DNA of 64,000 nucleotides from Heterohyrax brucei (GCA_028571685.1 CM053146.1:66125431-66189430), one strand, 5' to 3'; shown: positions 13,189-25,050, numbered from the stretch's first letter. The notes: a model not told the origin generated them from the letters alone. A program made the numbers and translations.

Positions 13189-13753
13189 TGTTTTAATCAA
13201 CTGGTATTGCTCTAACACTAGCACCACAAGTGGTGGATAGCTTTAGCAAAGAAAAGACTACTCTCACACAGTCTAGAAGGCTGGAAGTCCAAATTCTGTG
13301 TGCCAGCTCCAGGAGAACACTCTCTCTCTGTCAGCTCTGAAAGAAGCTCTTCATGTTAAATCAGTCTTTGTATTTGTTCTGAGATTATCTTGGCACAGGA
13401 ACTTCGGGTCCAAAGGACATGCTGTACATTTTTTTCCCTTGATGATAGGAGGTCCTCAACTCTCTGCTCTCTTCCTCTTCCTTTTATCCCTTGTAGAATG
13501 AAAGAATAAAAGGCAGTGCAAGCCCCACTTCAGGGAAACTCCCTTTACAACAGAGCAGGGAAGTGACCCTAGGAAGGATGTTACAGTCCACCTTAATCCT
13601 CTCTAACATAAGCCAGACTGTTACTCACAGGTGGAGATTAGGCTTTACAGCATAGGAAATCACAAAATGAAGAGCAATCATACAGTACTGTGAATCACAG
13701 CCCAGTCAAATTGACATACACATTTTTTAGAGGACATAATTCAATCCATGACA
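13189..13753 (-). mobile_element. Solo LTR (MLT1/MaLR-like, lineage-specific), with 5-bp TSD
   Basis: This 565-bp unit begins TG (TGTTTTAATC) and ends CA (CCATGACA) and is flanked by ATACT at 13184-13188 and 13754-13758. It sits in L1-D. TG..CA ends plus a 5-bp duplication are the signature of a retroviral-type LTR, and 5 bp fits the ERV-L/MaLR class. The sense direction is the minus strand, beginning TGTCATGGATTGAATT, which resembles the MLT1 start. Related copies lie at 21599-22133, 43382-43797 and 44690-45143. Confidence 0.85.
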
Positions 13754-14230
13754 ATACTCATGAAGAGAATGCTTCTTAGCTTAAGTAGATACATGAGACT
13801 AAATGGACAACTCCTGTCCAGAGGTGAGATGAGAAGACAGAAGGAGACAAGAGCTAGTTGAATGGACACAGGAAATTTGTGGTGGAAAAGAGCAGTGTGC
13901 TGTCCCATAACAAAGCGTGTATAAGTTTTTGTATGAGAAACTAACATAAACTGTAAACTTCCACTTAAAGTACAAAAATGTCTCCCTTGAGCAAGATGAT
14001 CTTTTAAGAACTGGGGACCAGAGTGATAGCAACAACTCAAAAGATTAAATATGAACCTTAGGGGACAGTGAGTTTCTGTTAATGAAGAAGGAACAACGCA
14101 GAAAAGGAGAGTGAGAAGAGCTGCACAGCTTGAAGAAAGTAATCAACTTCACTAACTACATGTAGAAACTGTGGAATTGGTGTATATTTTGTTGTATATA
14201 TTCTCAACAACAACAAACTTTTCAAAAATT

Positions 14231-15975
14231 TTTTAATGAGATTACGTATTTAATGTGTCTACCACGGTGACAGGGACATGGGAGACATTTTAAAACAATT
14301 AGTTCATTTTCCCATCTGCCACTTCTTATTACCATGAAATGTACCATACCTACAAGAGTATCTGTAATAACGTAGAGATATAGTTTGAAAAATAATACTG
14401 ATAGGAAAAAAATACATATATATGTGTTTACCCTCTATCTAGCTTAAGATGTGTCTTTCCACCTTTCAAATATGCTTAATTTCTACAGAGAAATGTCCTG
14501 TTTTTGCACTGGAAAGTCAGCTTTTTACTGACTTCTTATTTACTACTTCTCAAGTAAGAAAACCTTAGAATAAGTATCTGCTACCACTAGTATTTGTGTG
14601 AACTTGACCCAGAGACCAGATGCCCTTGAGCATCAGTTTCCCCTTTTATAAAATGGTGACCAAATCCCCCTCCTAATCCAAAGGAACATCATAGGGGGGG
14701 AGTAGAAAGGATATAATCACTGGAAAAGTATGTAGTTTACAATTATTGTTATTACAGTTTTTGCTAAAGTATGCCGTAAAAGCCCATATACATAACAGAA
14801 GCATCTGGTACAACATCATCAACCCACAGTTGGTCTGTTTCCATAAACTAATGTTATCAATTTCACTGTACAGGATTGATTTTTGGTGGCTTCACATCTT
14901 TCTTTCATCTTCATGATCCAGCATGTCTTATTTTACTCTCTTTACCATTAAAAGCTGTGCTCATTAATACACTATTCGAATCTTTTCTGCCTCTTAAAAA
15001 TGCAGCACATGAATGAATCAAGAATAATGCTTGAAAGAAAAGCTAAAATACGTGAATGTATTCATTTCAGGGTGTTGGTAGTAAAATTTTAAAATAACCC
15101 TGTGCAATGGATGGAATTTACCCTCCTGTTGTTTGTCTGGCTGTCTCTGTAGGGTCTGGCAAAGACATTTAACAGAATGGAATGAAACTTTCTTTCCTCT
15201 TTCTACACTTTTGGTGCTGTCAGGCTGAGCAGTCGACTTTTCGGAATGCCCTGATGTGCTCCAAATGCGCTCTGTGACTTGAGGAAGGCAGGAACAATGG
15301 CGTGTAGACTGCTGAAGTGGGCAGTGCTGCCACCTGGAGTCACATCAGCCCTGCTGGGAAGAAAGCCTGTTTGTTTATCAAACTGACAGCAAGGCAGCAA
15401 AGGGAGCAGCTGAAACATCCTTTGCAAAGGACGAGTATAATGCAGAAAAATACGTCATTGCTGCTAGTGAATGAAGGTACTCCTGGTTCAGCCACTGCAC
15501 TGTATCACTGATCATCTAAAGTAATGGACTGTAAAGAATGACCAGAGTTACATACTGCAAACAAAGCTGAAAATAGTTTACCTAAACTGAGTTATTGAGA
15601 CAGACTTCCTAGACACATATGAAGAACAGAACACTGATTAGCATCTACCCCTTGTATTTGAGAGTCTAGGAAAGACATCACCCTAAAAAAAATCCACGTA
15701 CCTTGGTCTTTTCCAGATCATAAGTCAAGTTTACTCAGCTTTATATTTGAACCTCCTCTTTTCTATATAGCTCAAGAGACACTGACAAGAAGCTATTGTT
15801 GCTTAGACAGATATCCATTAAGAAAATACTGCTTTTCAGAGGAATGCCTTACTACTTATTTTTAAATGGAATGAGAAGCATCTGCATTGTTTCTAGCTTC
15901 TATTTTATCATCGTTGTGAAAAGCCATTTTGCTTGAGAATGCTCGTATTTCTACTGAAATATTGAAATTAAAGTG
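14231..15975. other. Unique AT-rich DNA, no gene seen
   Basis: No recognised mobile element except a faint minus-strand MIR-like core near 14590-14680 (CATCAGTTTCCCCTTTTATA). Short open frames near 15203-15511 lack any protein resemblance I recognise and overlap on both strands. Confidence 0.5.
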
Positions 15976-16475
15976 TGTTGGTTAAAATTGTGTGTCAACT
16001 TGGCTGGGCCATGATTCTCAGTGGTCTGGCAATTATGTAATGATGTAGTTTGGCAGTTGCGTAACAATGTAATTTGGCAGTTATATAATGATGCAGTCTA
16101 GCAGTTATGTAATGACACAGTTATCTAGTATTTTGTGATACAGTATAAATATAGATACCTCCATAATGTGATCTGCAGGCAGTATATATGAACTTCCAGC
16201 AAAAGTCACTGGCTCTTGCTTACTCTGGATCATGCATCTTGCTCATCACCATTTGGCCTCCATTTCTTGAGACTTGAGCCAGGAGCCCACTGTATTGCCT
16301 GCTACCCTTAGGATTCAGCAGCCTCCTCAGCCTGACAGCCAGCAGCTTGCCATCTGACCCATCGTCTTGAGACTTGCCAGCCTTGAGACAAATCTCTCTC
16401 TGTCTCTTGTATATATGTACGTATGCATATATGCTTCACAATTTTGTTTCTCTACAGAATCCAGCCTAAGACACA
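15976..16475 (+). mobile_element. MLT2/ERV-L-like solo LTR
   Basis: Starts TGTTGGTTAAAATTGTGTGT CAACTTGGCTGGGCC and ends with GTTTCTCTACAGAATCCAGC then CTAAGACACA. A TATATATGTACG stretch and AATCTCTCTCTGTCTC lie just before the end, as in MLT2-type LTRs of ERV-L. A short direct repetition of GGCAGTTATRTAATGATG (about 16030-16110) is an internal micro-expansion. No internal retroviral sequence follows. The second copy of this family is at 55967-56716. Confidence 0.65.
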
Positions 16476-16526
16476 AGGTAATAAAGTCTTATTCCTCTCT
16501 CTAAATATGCTCACCTAATATCAAAT

Positions 16527-16730
16527 AAGGAGCCCTCATGGCACAGTGGTTAAGCACTTGGCTGATAGCTGAAAAGTTGGCCATTTGAACCAACCAGTCA
16601 CTCTGTGGGGACAAAGGTATGGCAATCTGCCTCTATAAAGTTTTACAGCCTTAAAAACCCTATGGGGGCAGTTCTATCCTGTCACATAGGGTCACTATGA
16701 GTTGGAATTGACTCAGCAGCACTGGGTAAT
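16527..16730 (+). mobile_element. AfroSINE, long form
   Basis: The tRNA-like head (CTCATGGCACAGTGGTTAAG) holds an A box, followed by a degenerate B box (GGCCATTTGAACCA). It has the extra ~50-nt middle block (GGTATGGCAATCTGCCTCT..) and the tail (ATAGGGTCACTATGAGTTGG). Confidence 0.9.
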
Positions 16731-16749
16731 ATCAAATAGGTCATTTAGA

Positions 16750-16895
16750 GCACTTATCCATTTTGAAATTTTACATTTATTTTTGTGTAATTGATCAATG
16801 TTATTTCTACCCCTAAACTATAAACCCCATGAGGCTAGGCTATTTTCTCACCTATAACAACAGAACATAACTAAAACACAGTTATTGAATGAGTA
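16750..16895 (+). repeat. L2 3' fragment
   Basis: CTATAAACCCCATGAGGCTA followed by GAATGAGTA resembles the L2 3' end (CTGTAAGCTCCATGAGGGCA .. AATAAAT). Strongly diverged. Confidence 0.45.
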
Positions 16896-17111
16896 TTATT
16901 TCATAGGGTTACAGCAAGATTTTATAGTGGTTACCTATGATATGCTAAAAAATAGATTACATGAAAAGGACCGAAGAGTTTAGAGTCTAGTCTTGAGAAG
17001 TTTGATCTAACACTATTTGAGGTAACAGTGAACTACTAAGTACCCAGATACCCTTCCCCAGCATTTCTGATCCACTTTTTCCTCACTGCATGTGTCACCT
17101 TCCAGCACACT

Positions 17112-17300
17112 ATATTAAGGAGCTGTGCTGGTATAGTGGGTAGGCTATCAGTTGAAAGGTTAGTGGTTTGAATCCACCAGCCACTCTGAGAAGAAAGAGG
17201 TGGCAAGTCTGCTTCTGTAAAGGTTACAGCTTTGGAAAGTTCTCTTTCATCTTACAGAATTGTTATGAGTTGGAACAGACCTGACAGCAGTGGATTAGCA
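17112..17300 (+). mobile_element. AfroSINE, long form
   Basis: Contains GCTGGTATAGTGGGTAGGC (A box region), GGTTTGAATCCACCAG (B box), the long-form middle (GGTGGCAAGTCTGCTTCTGT) and the tail (TTGTTATGAGTTGGAACAGA). Confidence 0.88.
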
Positions 17301-17304
17301 TATG

Positions 17305-17945
17305 ATATTATACATTTTTTAAAATTATCTGTCTCCCCTCTAGAATGTCAACTCCACAAGGCAGAGACAAAATATCCATTGGTATTATCCCAGTGTCTAG
17401 TAATTATACTAACTGATTCTTTTTTCCTATGTGAAATACTTTGTTTCTTTTCTGGCCCCTCACAGACTCCCTTCCAGCCACACTAGACTCTTCATTGTTC
17501 TTCAAAAATGCCACACGGACTCCATTCTTAAGGCCTTGGCACTTGCCCATGCTTTCTAAGTAAGAAGTTCTCCCGTAATTACCCACACCGTGGATCACTC
17601 CCTTACTCTCTTCAGATCTTTGCTCAAATGTCACCCTGTCAGTGGGGTCTTTTCTGATAACCCCATTTAATACTAAACATGCTCCACACTTCATCCTACT
17701 CCCCTCACTTGCCCATGTTCCTCCGGAACTTGCCATTTTCCTGCCCTACTTTTTCACCACAGGACCAAGCACAGTCTAAAACTGAGAATTATTTACTGTA
17801 TCTCTGTCTTCAGCCCCTCCTCTAGACACACCAGAATTCTAAACTCAGTGAGAATAGATATCATTCTGCGCTTTGCTCATTGACGTCCCCAACAACACCT
17901 AGAAAATGTGATTTGCTTGGCATTCAATAAATACTTTGTTAGGAA
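17305..17945 (+). repeat. L2 LINE 3' region, probably two overlapping pieces
   Basis: 17330-17410 has AGAATGTCAACTCCACAAGG CAGAGAC, an L2 3' end motif. 17440-17945 shows the longer L2 end: CTTCAGATCTTTGCTCAAAT, CAGTGGGGTCTTTTCTGA, then GTGAGAATAGATATCATTCT and CATTCAATAAATACTTTGTT. No intact frame. Confidence 0.7.
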
Positions 17946-18985
17946 ATTAATTATCACAAGTGTAATTTCTATACATGAAACACCAGGTTCTATAATGCTC
18001 CATCTTATTTTACAATAAGATGGTTGAATTGCAAGAAGGAAATCAAATATGAAATAACAAATGTATAGTAAGGAACAGGTGGCTTGGAAAGGTTAAATAA
18101 CAAAATGCATATATATATTTTTTTTTTTTTTGATGAAAGCAGTGCTATAGTGTATGTCCTTGATAAATTTTGGCTCAAAAATCTCCAAATAATTGTCTTC
18201 TAACATGTACTATCTTAGGAGAAAGCAGTAAAACACACACACATACATGCGAGCCTTCATATACAAGTTTGCCTCTGATGCTCATGGAAAATGAGAGGAA
18301 ATGACTTAAATGGCTAACATGAGTCTTCATGATTTATAGCTCAGTGTAACAGAAGAGCAGGAACCCACTTAACAAAGCAGCAGAACCAACTTTAGTCAGG
18401 TGGACTCCAACGTGGAGACTCATTGACTAAATTCCTACAGTTAGAGCCCTCCAACTGCAAATGACCCTGAGAACCGGAAACCTCATGGTAACACTGTATG
18501 ATCTTTCTCTTTCCTTCCTGTCAGTCTGGGGACAGGAAATCCACAGGGAGTCATTTTCTCCATGTGAAAACCAATTCAAAATACACATCCTCCCTTCTTT
18601 CCATTCAGAGACTCCTGAGTATTATTTAAAAGTATGCAAGTGGTTGCCTGCTCCTTTCATGATCAGTCTAGAGGCATATTATTTTAGAGCACAAAGAGTC
18701 TTTAGCAACTGTCTCATTTAATTGCAGCATTTTATGAAAAACAAAACCAAGCTAAGCTAAAAAGTTTCTTAGCTCGCTTGGTGGGAATAGCCTAACTAGC
18801 CTCAAGATCTCTGAAACACCAAACCAATGTCTTCCCTGCACACTGGAATCTCAGTGCTGGTGGCCCAGGTAGGTATCCAGAGCCAGCTTGCCACTTCAAT
18901 CTAAATAAATGCGTGCAATTACACAAATGCAGATAAATGGGAGATAGAAAAGACAAAAATATGCACAGTGGTAGGATATAAACAT
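17946..18985. other. Unique DNA with small microsatellites
   Basis: Holds an AT/poly-T run near 18110-18133 and a CA run near 18232-18247. An 86-codon open frame at 18461-18721 has no recognisable family. No gene is supported. Confidence 0.5.
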
Positions 18986-18987
18986 CC

Positions 18988-19147
18988 AAAACCAAAACCC
19001 ACTGCCATCAAGTCAATTCTGACCCATAGCCACCTGTAAAACCAAGCAGAACTGCTGCACAGAGCTTCCAAGGAGCACTTGGTGGATTCGAAATGCCGAT
19101 GTGGCCGTTAGATGTAATGCTTAACCACTGCACCACCAGGGTTTCCT
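18988..19147 (-). mobile_element. AfroSINE, short form, antisense
   Basis: Reads as the reverse complement: tail CCCACTGCCATCAAGTCAAT at the left and head CACTGCACCACCAGGGTTTC at the right. Confidence 0.9.
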
Positions 19148-19167
19148 GATACAGATGTATACACTAT

Positions 19168-19385
19168 GTATAGTGTTGTTAATTGCCAATTAAGTTGATT
19201 CCAACTCATGGCAACCTCGTGTGTTACATAGTAAAATATACTCCCTGGGTTTTCATCACTACACTCTTAATAGAAACAGATCACAAAGGCTTTTCTTTCA
19301 TGGTACTTCTGGGTGGGTTAGAAATGCTAATCTTTAAGTTAGCAATCAAGTGCAAACAATTTGTGGCATCCAGGGACCTGTGCTA
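19168..19385 (-). mobile_element. AfroSINE, long form, antisense, diverged
   Basis: Left end GTTGTTAATTGCCAATTAAG TTGATTCCAACTCATGGC is the reverse of the SINE/RTE tail. A middle match GAAACAGATCACAAAGGC TTTT and GGGTGGGTTAGAAATGC follow. The head at the right is eroded. Confidence 0.7.
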
Positions 19386-19554
19386 TATAGAAAAACATCA
19401 ATATCATAAACTTCTTTGGTTGTCCTAATTTTTTAATAAAGAATGAAGGAGGAAATAGTAGCCCACTATCTCATAGCCTGCATAAATTGATATTTACATC
19501 ATTCCATTTGCAATGCCTTTGTCTCTTCCATGCAATTAATAACATATATAGTCA

Positions 19555-19720
19555 CCATTTCTTTACAAGCCACTGTGTACCGGAGCCTGTCTTAGGTGAT
19601 TTATTTGCTTATACCACACAACCATCTGATGCAGATATCATTAGACCCTTTTTATAATGGAAGAGATGGAAGTTCAGGAAGTTTATTCCGAAAGTGACTT
19701 GGCCAAAAACAAGTAACCAG
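19555..19720 (+). repeat. MIR-like SINE fragment
   Basis: Weak resemblance to the MIR core: CACTGTGTACCGGAGCCTG, then ATAATGGAAGAGATGGAAG TTCAGG and GTGACTTGGCCAA. Confidence 0.45.
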
Positions 19721-19859
19721 GGGTGGCCAGGACAGTCATCCACCCAAATCGGATGAACCCCAAGGCTGCTGCTGTTTATACTACTCCACAATGTACATCC
19801 CATCTCCCCTCTGGGATCCGCAGCTCAAGTTTGCTTCCTCATCCAAGATAGAAACTTAA

Positions 19860-21400
19860 ACCCTATATTTATGAGAAGGACTAATAATATCCCAATTACA
19901 ATCATTTTATTTAGATAAAGATGAAGTAACATCGTTAATATTTAAATAACAAACTTGATTGCAATTTAAAAGCCATTTAAGAGGATTTTATTTTTAAACA
20001 AGGCATTTGATGATGAATGTGAACAAAGTCCTTCGGGCAGGGAACTGTGCTTCTGTTGCCAGTTAAGATCTTAGCTTCATGTGGCTAAGCAAGCATGTCA
20101 GTGATTTTTCTTGTCCGTTGCCTGCCTAGAATGCATTACCCCAAGCAGAGCAGGTTTGCAGATTTCCAGGGGAAGGCTGGCTAGACCAGGCATGAAATAA
20201 TGGCTCCTTTTGGAATGAACAGGCAGAGCTGTGAGGAGACTCTGCCGGGTTCTTTCACAGAGGTGGGGCAGGTGAATCACCAGAGCTTGGCCCAGAAATG
20301 CAACTGGGACTCCAAGCACAGCATGTCTCGGGAAGTGGGCATCAGGCAAGCAGAAATGCTCTGTTCTTTCAGTAAATCATTCCTGGCTTCTAGCCTCTCT
20401 ATGCCAAGGACAAGGCAAGATTTCTCGTACAGATCTCTGGCAGCCAAGACGGATGACTTAACAAGGTTCCTTGGCCCTGGCAGTTCCTGGAGTCTTTCCA
20501 GAAATAGCCAGAATAGAGCTGCCAGTCAGCCTCTTGGGATTCAAGCTCTGACAAAGCAGGAAGACAGCTTTCCAGGGCTCCACCCTACCAGCTGTGAATT
20601 GCATCTACAAGTGTGTTCTCCTTTCTATGGAATCTCTCAGAGCACAGACCAGAAGAGGGAAGGAAGGAAGTTTTTCATTCATTGTCCATCCCATTAATCT
20701 GGAGACAGCCAGTCTTTATTTTTCAAAACATTAAAATCCAAATAGCATTGTTTTATTTTCTTTACAGGCGATAATGTTTCATTTTGAGCAAAACTCTTAT
20801 TTGTTGCCTCGAAAGGAAATAAAATGTTTTGTTTTTAACTTTAAACTGAGAGATTTCAGGATGCACAAAGTGAGTTCTGCCCTTCTTACTTACACAATCC
20901 AGTTTTTCATTTTCCTGCTTTCCCACTGACAGAGAGTGCAATTATTGCCACCCATTTTTGACTGGCAACTGGCTCTTCCTTATGAAAATGTGAATCACAA
21001 CATGTAGAGGCGCTGGAAGACCTGTTTTCCCTGCCACAGGTCACGATGATGCTCTTGGTAAGATTTGCTTGTCGTTTTTCTGTGTCTTGTTCTCAGAAAC
21101 TGTACCTCCAAACTGCCTCTGCCAGACTACATGGCATAATTCTTTACAGGTGATTTCCTTTTTAAAATCTCTCACTTTAACTCATCCTATTTCTACTGGT
21201 TGTGTTCAGCTCTATATACCCATACAGCTCACTGCTGACTTCTAACAGTCAAGAAGTCTTAGATGTGTCAGTGACTGGACCTATACATAAAATATGCATG
21301 TATATTTACAGGTTTGGCAAAGTGAATGCATATAATCATCTAACATTGATAATCTCTCCTTTGAGGTATTCAGGACATTTTTGAATGTTTCCTAAATGGA
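19860..21400. other. Unique sequence, no gene assigned
   Basis: No repeat recognised. The most GC-rich part, about 20100-20700, holds a 165-codon open frame at 20200-20697 with no motif, signal peptide or family I recognise. 20700-20870 is AT-rich and contains homeodomain-like TTAAA/TAATG words. I would treat the stretch as noncoding until conservation is checked. Confidence 0.45.
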
Positions 21401-21403
21401 AAC

Positions 21404-22430
21404 ATGTTGTTTCTGTTGTTACTGGGAGGTCACACAAAGTTAGTTTCAGCTCACAGCCACCCTATGTACAACAAAACAAAACACTGTCACATCCTGTGCC
21501 ATCTTCACAATCGCTGCTGTGCTGGAGCCCATGGTTGCAGCCACTGTGTCAGTCTCTTGGAGGATCTGCCTCTTTCATTGACCCTCTGCTTTACGAGGTG
21601 TTTTGATTATCTAAAGCTGTTGTAACAGAAATACAAGTGGATGACTTTAACAAAGAAAACCTATTCTCTCACAGTCTGGTAAGGTAGAAGTCCAAATTCA
21701 GGGTGCCAGCTCCAAGAGAATGCGCTCTCTGTTGGCTCCAGAGGAAGATCCTTGTGTAACATCAGTCTTCTCTTGGTCTGGGAGCATCTCTGCACAGGAA
21801 GCTCAGGTCCAAAGGATTTGTTCTGCTCCTGGTGCTACTTTCTTGATGATATGAAGTCCCCAATTCTCTACTTGCTTCCTTCCCTTTTATCTCTTATAGG
21901 ATAAAAGACGGTACAAGCTACACCCCAGGGAAACTCCCTTAGGAAGGGTGTTATAGTCCTAGTCGAATCCTCTTTAACGTAACCCAGTCTTGCTCTGTTA
22001 ACCACAGGCAGGGATTAGGACTTACAACATAGGAAAATCACAAAGCAGAGGACAACTACACGATACTGGGAATCACGGCCCAGCCAAATAGCTACACACA
22101 TTGTTTAGGGGGGGACACAGTTAATCCATGACACTAAAGGCAAGGTCGTTCTCCAGGGACTAGCCCCTTCTGATAATATGTCCAAAGTAAAATGAGACTA
22201 AGTCTCTCTCTCCTCACTTCTACAAAGCGTTCAGGTTGTATGCCTTCCAAGACAGTTCTGTTCATTCTTGTGGCAGTCCATGGTATATTCCATATTCTTT
22301 GCCAACGCCAAAATTCATAGGCATTAATCGTTCTCCAGCTTCCTTATCCATTGTTAAGCTTTCACATGCATATTAAGTGAACAATAATACCACAGCCTGA
22401 ATACAACTTTAAAAGATGCTATCCTTGAAT
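21404..22430 (-). mobile_element. RTE 3' fragment, antisense, split by an LTR
   Basis: Left part 21404-21598 is the reversed RTE tail and C-terminal coding end (CATCCTGTGCCATCTTCACA, CCATGGTTGCAGCCACTGTG). The right part from 22134 resumes with GTCGTTCTCCAGGGACTAG and continues to about 22430. The LTR at 21599-22133 interrupts it. The same text occurs in RTE-1 at about 9230-9650. Confidence 0.85.
21599..22133 (-). mobile_element. Solo LTR of the 13189-13753 family
   Basis: Begins TGTTTTGATTATCTAAAGCT and ends AATCCATGACA, with GTCCAAATTCAGGGTGCCAG and GGTCCAAAGGATTTGTTCTG in common with the 13189 copy. Inserted in the antisense RTE fragment. A clean 5-bp duplication is not visible (CGAGG left, CTAAA right), so mutation or imprecise ends are possible. 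Confidence 0.8.
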
Positions 22431-22503
22431 TAACTTGGAGAACAATGTGGATGCTAATAAATACAGTCTGCCAAAGTTCAGGATCATAGGGTTTTGTTTT
22501 TTG

Positions 22504-22574
22504 TTTTTTTTTTTTTTTTTTTTTTTCTCTGTTCAGTTTTTTCCTCTAAGGTGAAAAAAAAAAAAAAAAAAAAG
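22504..22574. repeat. Poly-T / poly-A inverted repeat
   Basis: 23 T (22504-22526), a 27-nt spacer, then 21 A (22554-22574). It can fold into a long A:T hairpin. Two abutting retroposon tails of opposite orientation would make this, but I see no clear element on either side. Confidence 0.9.
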
Positions 22575-22579
22575 CTGCT

Positions 22580-25050
22580 TAATATGGTCCTATTGATCAA
22601 TTTCTTTCTCAATTGTTTAGAATGTTTAGGGTGTGTATGTTCCTGTTTCCCATTTACTGAATCAAATCACAAGGATTTAAACATGTATAAAGGCTAGGAG
22701 AGAGGATAACACCTCTTAGTGTCCTTAAAGCAGTATCCTTCTCGAGTCCATTTTATCACCAAATAATACTTAGTGCTTCGCAGAACAGAGAATATCCTCA
22801 GGCCAGAGGAATTGAGTCCCAAGAAATCCAAACAAACTGTTACATGTTGATAAGCTAACAAATAGAACTCCATAGTCCTATTTCTGTCCTACTTTTTTTG
22901 TATGCACACAGGTAAAGACCTGTGACAAACTTGAATAAGAAATGTAAACTCTCATGGAAATCATTTTTTTAAATGAAAAGCATACACAAGATACTTCGTT
23001 CAATATACCACTGTGTTTAATGTTAAAGAGAAAAAAAAAACTAAAATATCCCTCTCAGCAGTTTCACCCACTTCATTCTAAATAATTCATGCTTCTTAAG
23101 ATACATGTCTTAAACGTACACAGAGTATTCAAAGCAAAAGTCATCTGGCTTCATGGGGTCATGAAAGCCTCTGGAAGATTCTGTCTGTGACACCTGCAGG
23201 CTGTACTTAACCATGTGGCAGTGCACTGTTGCCAGTAGAGACGTTTGAGAACGTAATTGCTGCACGTGCTCCTGAGCTCAGTCCTATGTAACTCTTTTTG
23301 CTGGACCACTACTACGAAAAGACTAGACAATGCCAGAATTCTAAAGCTAATCACAGAAACTTAAGGTCAGAAAATACCTTGATGTTCTTCAGCATGCAAA
23401 TTTATAGGGGAATGTACATTTTCATTCAACCATAGTAAAAAAAAAAAGAAAATATCTTAAATTTCATCCAATCCTACATTGAGACAACCTTCAAGAATCC
23501 TTGAGAAACATTTTAAAGCAAGACCATATCACAAGTTGGGAAAAGCTAATGGCAGAGAAACAACCATAGCAACTATAAATAAAATATTTTAAGTACACTA
23601 ATGAGAATGTGCTCAGAACTCAGAAAAGGCAAATGAAAATATATTATTTCCATTAAACATTTAAGAAATAAAACTCATCCAAAACTTTCTAGTACACCTT
23701 CAATTTAAGGGTAGGTGTTAAAGATTTGGGCTTATTTTCTCACTGATTTAATGTCTACCATGTGAAACACAACCTGTCAAAGCTAGGGTTACCACTTACA
23801 CCCAGTACAAAAGTAGTTTCAGTTCCCACCAGAGCCTCTATTCAACATTTTTTTTTATAGTTCACGTAGTGACCCACAAATCACACATATTCCCACTTTG
23901 AAGACAATAAAATCATTCCAAAATGTCAAAGAACTGAATAATTCAATGAAAAATGCTACCAAATTTTATAAATCTTAATAAATTAATACTCTTACTAAAC
24001 AGTCACTAAAATCCGGTAGATATGAGGTCCTAGATATCTAAGACTGGAGTAATTAATATTAACAAAGAGAGAAGAGAATAAAGAGAATGGAGAACAGAAA
24101 TCAAGTATAAATATCAAAGTAAATGCTGAGAAAAGTTTGAATTACCCACCTACTGGAAGATTAGAGAAGGTCTGAAGAGTAGAGACAAGGAAGGATGTGA
24201 GAAGGGTTTCTATTTAACAAGCTGAGCTCTATGAGTTTCCATGGCCTTCCACTTCCCCAAGAGAAGAGGTTGTTGCCACTTGTCTATAGAACGGGAGCCA
24301 GGCCTTCAAGGAGATCTCTGAGACACGAGTTCCCTGAATTTAGAGGGCACGGTAGACAGGAGCCAGACTCACCGGTTAGATTTAAGGCAGCCCATGGAGG
24401 CAGAGAGGGCTGTATCTGGAAAGTAATGGCAAACTTTCCAAGACTAGGTCAAAGAAGCATGTCTTGGGGGCCAGATGTGGAAACCACTGTAAGAAATGCC
24501 AGGCGAGGGCATTCTAAATGGAATTGTGCCTGACAGCAGCTTGACAAGTTCAAAGCACCACAGTGTTGAGGAACTAAGAACAGAACATGAGGAGGGATTG
24601 GGAGTATTAGACCTTTCTCATTCATTCTCCACAATTCTAACTTCCAGACACTAAAGATCATCTTGTCAGGTTCACATCCTTGCTGGTTTTTACACTTGGG
24701 AATCCCTGATCTCCAGGAACTAAAGAATATAGCAATAATGAGACCACTGGGTATGTCAAATCAATATAGCAAACTAAACTGACAGAGAAAGACTTTGCCT
24801 CATGAAAAAATTAGACAAAATCTAAGAAAAATATTTGAATCTATAGTCACATTTCAAATTCACAGCATGAAATCCCTGAGAATTGAAAAGAGCAACTGAA
24901 GTCACAGCAGTGAATAGGAGCTTAAGTCAAAGCAGCTAATGATTTATTAAGATCAAAGCAGCTTAATGGATATAGACCCTCACGGCTGGTAGAGGGGAAC
25001 AGAAGCATCACGGGCAAAGATGTTCAAGTTGTCATTCTGTGCACGTAGTG
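22580..25050. other. Unique AT-rich DNA, no gene seen
   Basis: No repeat that I can name. Open frames such as 24231-24533 (100 codons) have no family resemblance. A-rich sequence near 24760-24900 may be an eroded L1 piece, but I cannot support it. Confidence 0.45.

Larger units (their letters stand above)
8021..14225 (+). mobile_element. L1-D: ORF2 C-terminus plus 3' UTR, split by two insertions
   Basis: This L1 fragment runs 8021-9202, resumes at 12390-13188, and resumes again at 13754-14225. The breaks are RTE-1 (antisense) and a solo LTR. Joining the pieces across the breaks gives continuous L1 text: AGTGAAAT is duplicated at the first break and ATACT at the second. The end is TCTCAACAACAACAAAC at about 14204-14220. 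The element is 5'-truncated, as is usual for L1. Confidence 0.85.

Noticed and set aside
16527-16600. tRNA gene (A and B boxes present)
   Set aside because: These are tRNA-derived SINE heads; no cloverleaf or CCA-type end, and the same sequence recurs across the window.
24231-24533. Arg-rich 100-codon open frame
   Set aside because: No start context, no family, and an overlapping minus-strand frame; likely chance.
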